Of a stretch of DNA of 64,000 bases, positions 62,461-64,000 are shown piece after piece. Source of the stretch: Marseilla massiliensis (GTDB lineage Bacteria; Bacteroidota; Bacteroidia; Bacteroidales; Bacteroidaceae); assembly GCF_016899955.1 (NCBI RefSeq), contig NZ_JACJJL010000008.1, forward strand, positions 1 through 64,000, written 5' to 3'. Under the pieces are notes generated by a model. That model was not told the DNA's origin. It ran no database searches and saw nothing but the letters and a program-made list of their open reading frames with translations. The translations under genes were made by a program, and so were the position numbers. Each line of letters starts with the position of its first letter. Positions within the stretch are counted from its first letter, which is position 1.

Positions 62461-63168
62461 ATGGATACGGAAAATTTGAACAAATGGTGGTACTCGTTGC
62501 CGGAAGAAATCAGAAAAAAGCTATATGTACAGGAAAATATCAATGTATGGAAAGACCTTGACATGTCGACACGGGTTGCCATGTTCCGGTATTGCCGGAT
62601 GAAAATATTCGGGATAGGGAAAAACGGGGATATGGAACGGTCGCTGCTTATCGAAACGGTATGCGGACTGGCGGATATCGCCCTCGTGAAAAGAAGCGGC
62701 ATTGCGCTTGAAGATATGTGCGATGACGAAGGAAATTTTCTTGAAGAATATCAGAAGCAGTTCAACACGGTTTATGACCGTTATGAGGCGGTGCTGGCAA
62801 ACATGGACTGGACGAACTGTTGTACAGACATGGAAATATCCGTCCGGGAAATAATTGAGCACCTGGAAAAAACAGGCTACAGCCGGGTGGACATTGATAC
62901 GGACAGAAGAACCGCAAAGACATTCTACACCTACCGTGGCGGGCTTCATATCAACGGTACGGGAAACCTGTCATTCCATATCCTACCTCCACAGGACAGT
63001 CTCGGACTGGGACGGTTTGCAATATGCGCCACCCGGAACGGGGAAAGCTCACAGCTGGGGACAGACCAAGCCCCGTTCTTTTTCGGGCGGCTGCTTGCCT
63101 TCCTCAAAGGTGAGAGAAAAGAGAATGAGATAATAGATGAAATATCTACCGACAGAAAAACAGAATAG
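62461..63168 (+). CDS. Hypothetical island protein, 235 residues
   Basis: Starts at ATG 62461, 10 bp after the J-domain stop. It contains NKWWYSLPEEIRKKLYVQEN, VCGLADIALVKRSGIALEDM and, in the second half, YRGGLHINGTGNLSFHILP. No known motif; cytoplasmic by composition. Confidence 0.6.
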   Translation: MDTENLNKWWYSLPEEIRKKLYVQENINVWKDLDMSTRVAMFRYCRMKIFGIGKNGDMERSLLIETVCGLADIALVKRSGIALEDMCDDEGNFLEEYQKQFNTVYDRYEAVLANMDWTNCCTDMEISVREIIEHLEKTGYSRVDIDTDRRTAKTFYTYRGGLHINGTGNLSFHILPPQDSLGLGRFAICATRNGESSQLGTDQAPFFFGRLLAFLKGERKENEIIDEISTDRKTE

Positions 63169-63172
63169 AAAC

Positions 63173-63886
63173 ATGAAAGCAAAAGTATTGAAATACAAGT
63201 TTGACGGCAACACCATCGTTGCCCCATACATGGAACTTGAGCCGTATGCGGAGAATGTATTCATCTCGCTGGCAAGAAAAAACGAATACGGAAACGAAAG
63301 TGAAGACAGTTTCCATATAATCTGCAAGATAGGTGATGTCCATTTTTCCTGTGGACAGTATTCACGCAGAATACTTGACAAGGAGGGGCACCGGGAAGAA
63401 GCGGCGACCTATTGCAAGAACTGGATTGAAAACACCCTGAAGGATGTAGAGGATGGAAAAATCATTCCCCTCTTGTCTGTCCATGTATTCAATGCACTCG
63501 GTCTTGACTCCACCCCTTTGGTACAGGCCCGTGAGGAATATGCAAAAAAGCAGGAAGAAAAGCGACTGGAACGGAAAAGAAAAGAAGAACTGGAAAGAAA
63601 GGAGAAAGAAACCCGATGGCAACAGTTGCTTGACGAGAACAAGCGGAAATTCCTGGACGGTGAGAAAATAACGGCAGAAATGTTTCTTGAAATTACCGGA
63701 AGGGACGGCTTTGACATCCATATCAGAACCAAAGGGACATTCAACAGGCATGTGACAGCAATCGACAGGAACGGAACCGTCAGTTTCCGAAAATACAAAG
63801 GCCGCCGTACTCCCGACTTTACCGGGTGCCATAAGGCTGTGGCAGACTATCTTGCATTTCTTGCCGGAAATGAAATCAGAAAATAA
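63173..63886 (+). CDS. Hypothetical island protein with a charged coiled coil
   Basis: 237 residues from ATG 63173, placed 4 bp after the preceding stop; an upstream ATG at 63137 overlaps that gene. A globular N-terminus (SLARKNEYGNESEDSFHIIC, then KIGDVHFSCGQYSRR) is followed by a highly charged coiled coil (about 125-165; REEYAKKQEEKRLERKRKEE) and a small C-terminal domain (GTFNRHVTAIDRNGTVSFRK). No family recognised. A terminator follows. Confidence 0.6.
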   Translation: MKAKVLKYKFDGNTIVAPYMELEPYAENVFISLARKNEYGNESEDSFHIICKIGDVHFSCGQYSRRILDKEGHREEAATYCKNWIENTLKDVEDGKIIPLLSVHVFNALGLDSTPLVQAREEYAKKQEEKRLERKRKEELERKEKETRWQQLLDENKRKFLDGEKITAEMFLEITGRDGFDIHIRTKGTFNRHVTAIDRNGTVSFRKYKGRRTPDFTGCHKAVADYLAFLAGNEIRK

Positions 63887-63893
63887 GATCCAA

Positions 63894-63931
63894 AGCGGTA
63901 ACAGCTCTCCTATGCAACTGTTACCGCTATT
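63894..63931. terminator. Terminator between convergent island genes
   Basis: AGCGGTAACAG pairs perfectly with CTGTTACCGCT around a 13-nt loop. The T-run is weak on both strands, but the position between two convergent genes supports a shared terminator. Confidence 0.7.
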
Positions 63932-63940
63932 ATCTGAATT

Positions 63941-64000
63941 TTACAGCTTTCTGTTCAGTACCATCGCCAAGGGATATATAAACTGGTTATAGACCTTGAG
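63941..64000 (-). CDS. C-terminal end of a gene entering from the right
   Basis: On the minus strand the last 19 codons read KVYNQFIYPLAMVLNRKL to a TAA at 63943-63941. It is too short to name. It would be the first minus-strand gene of the island. Confidence 0.45.
   Translation of the reverse strand, partial: LKVYNQFIYPLAMVLNRKL

Overview
The window looks like a chromosomal segment of a Bacteroidales bacterium, most likely a fairly GC-rich Prevotella-like member. The signs are a SusA-type alpha-amylase, TonB-dependent and Bacteroidota-type beta-barrel outer membrane proteins, lipoproteins with acidic residues after the lipid cysteine, pectin enzymes (GH28, PL11), and promoters of the Bacteroidota form (-33 TTTG, about 19-20 bp, -7 TAnnTTTG). 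No species is assigned.

Layout. 1-4.7 kb: a possible transposase tail, two tandem leucine-rich-repeat lipoproteins (one frameshifted), and susA. 5-7.5 kb: a minus-strand restriction-modification-like pair, an EcoRI-family adenine methyltransferase split by an in-frame TAG and a DUF262-HNH nuclease, with an elaborate structured leader. 8.3-17 kb: a decayed ORF, a DUF1593 protein, guaA, an AmgK/RapZ fusion coupled to a MurU-like gene, and pabB-pabC. 17-22.4 kb: a large secreted DUF4450-like glycosidase candidate, then groEL-groES. 23-31.6 kb: a ThrE-type exporter, a sugar-phosphate transferase, a membrane-bound winged-helix regulator with a lipoprotein and a beta-barrel protein, and an MFS transporter. 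31.6-35.9 kb: a pectin operon (GH28, PL11, DUF6250). 36.5-41.3 kb: sppA-lpxK-punA-thiL. 41.5-50.6 kb: a broken sugE, a Crp/Fnr regulator, a broken beta-barrel gene, a TPR/HTH regulator, tRNA-Phe, a TonB receptor and two acetyltransferases, one broken.

From about 51.5 kb to the end the character changes. Every recognised gene but a tail fragment at the very end lies on the plus strand, composition is visibly less GC-rich, and the products are typical cargo of Bacteroidales conjugative elements: a DUF4121 protein, an adenine methyltransferase-helicase fusion of 1000 residues, an ArdA-like antirestriction protein, a J-domain protein and many small unknowns. I read this as an integrated mobile island.

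The most unusual signals are not protein genes. (1) Two diverged copies of a roughly 175-nt structured element sit 27-33 nt upstream of two island genes. They share single-stranded-looking core motifs, while several helices change sequence and keep pairing. (2) Two promoter - about 110-nt RNA - terminator - promoter modules precede the DUF4450 and GH28 genes. (3) A family of intergenic palindromic repeats built on a GCAAAACGGGCC core occurs at seven places outside the island. (4) An unusually dense set of single-base gene-breaking lesions occurs outside the island (at least four nonsense codons and four frameshifts), several at the extreme N-terminus.
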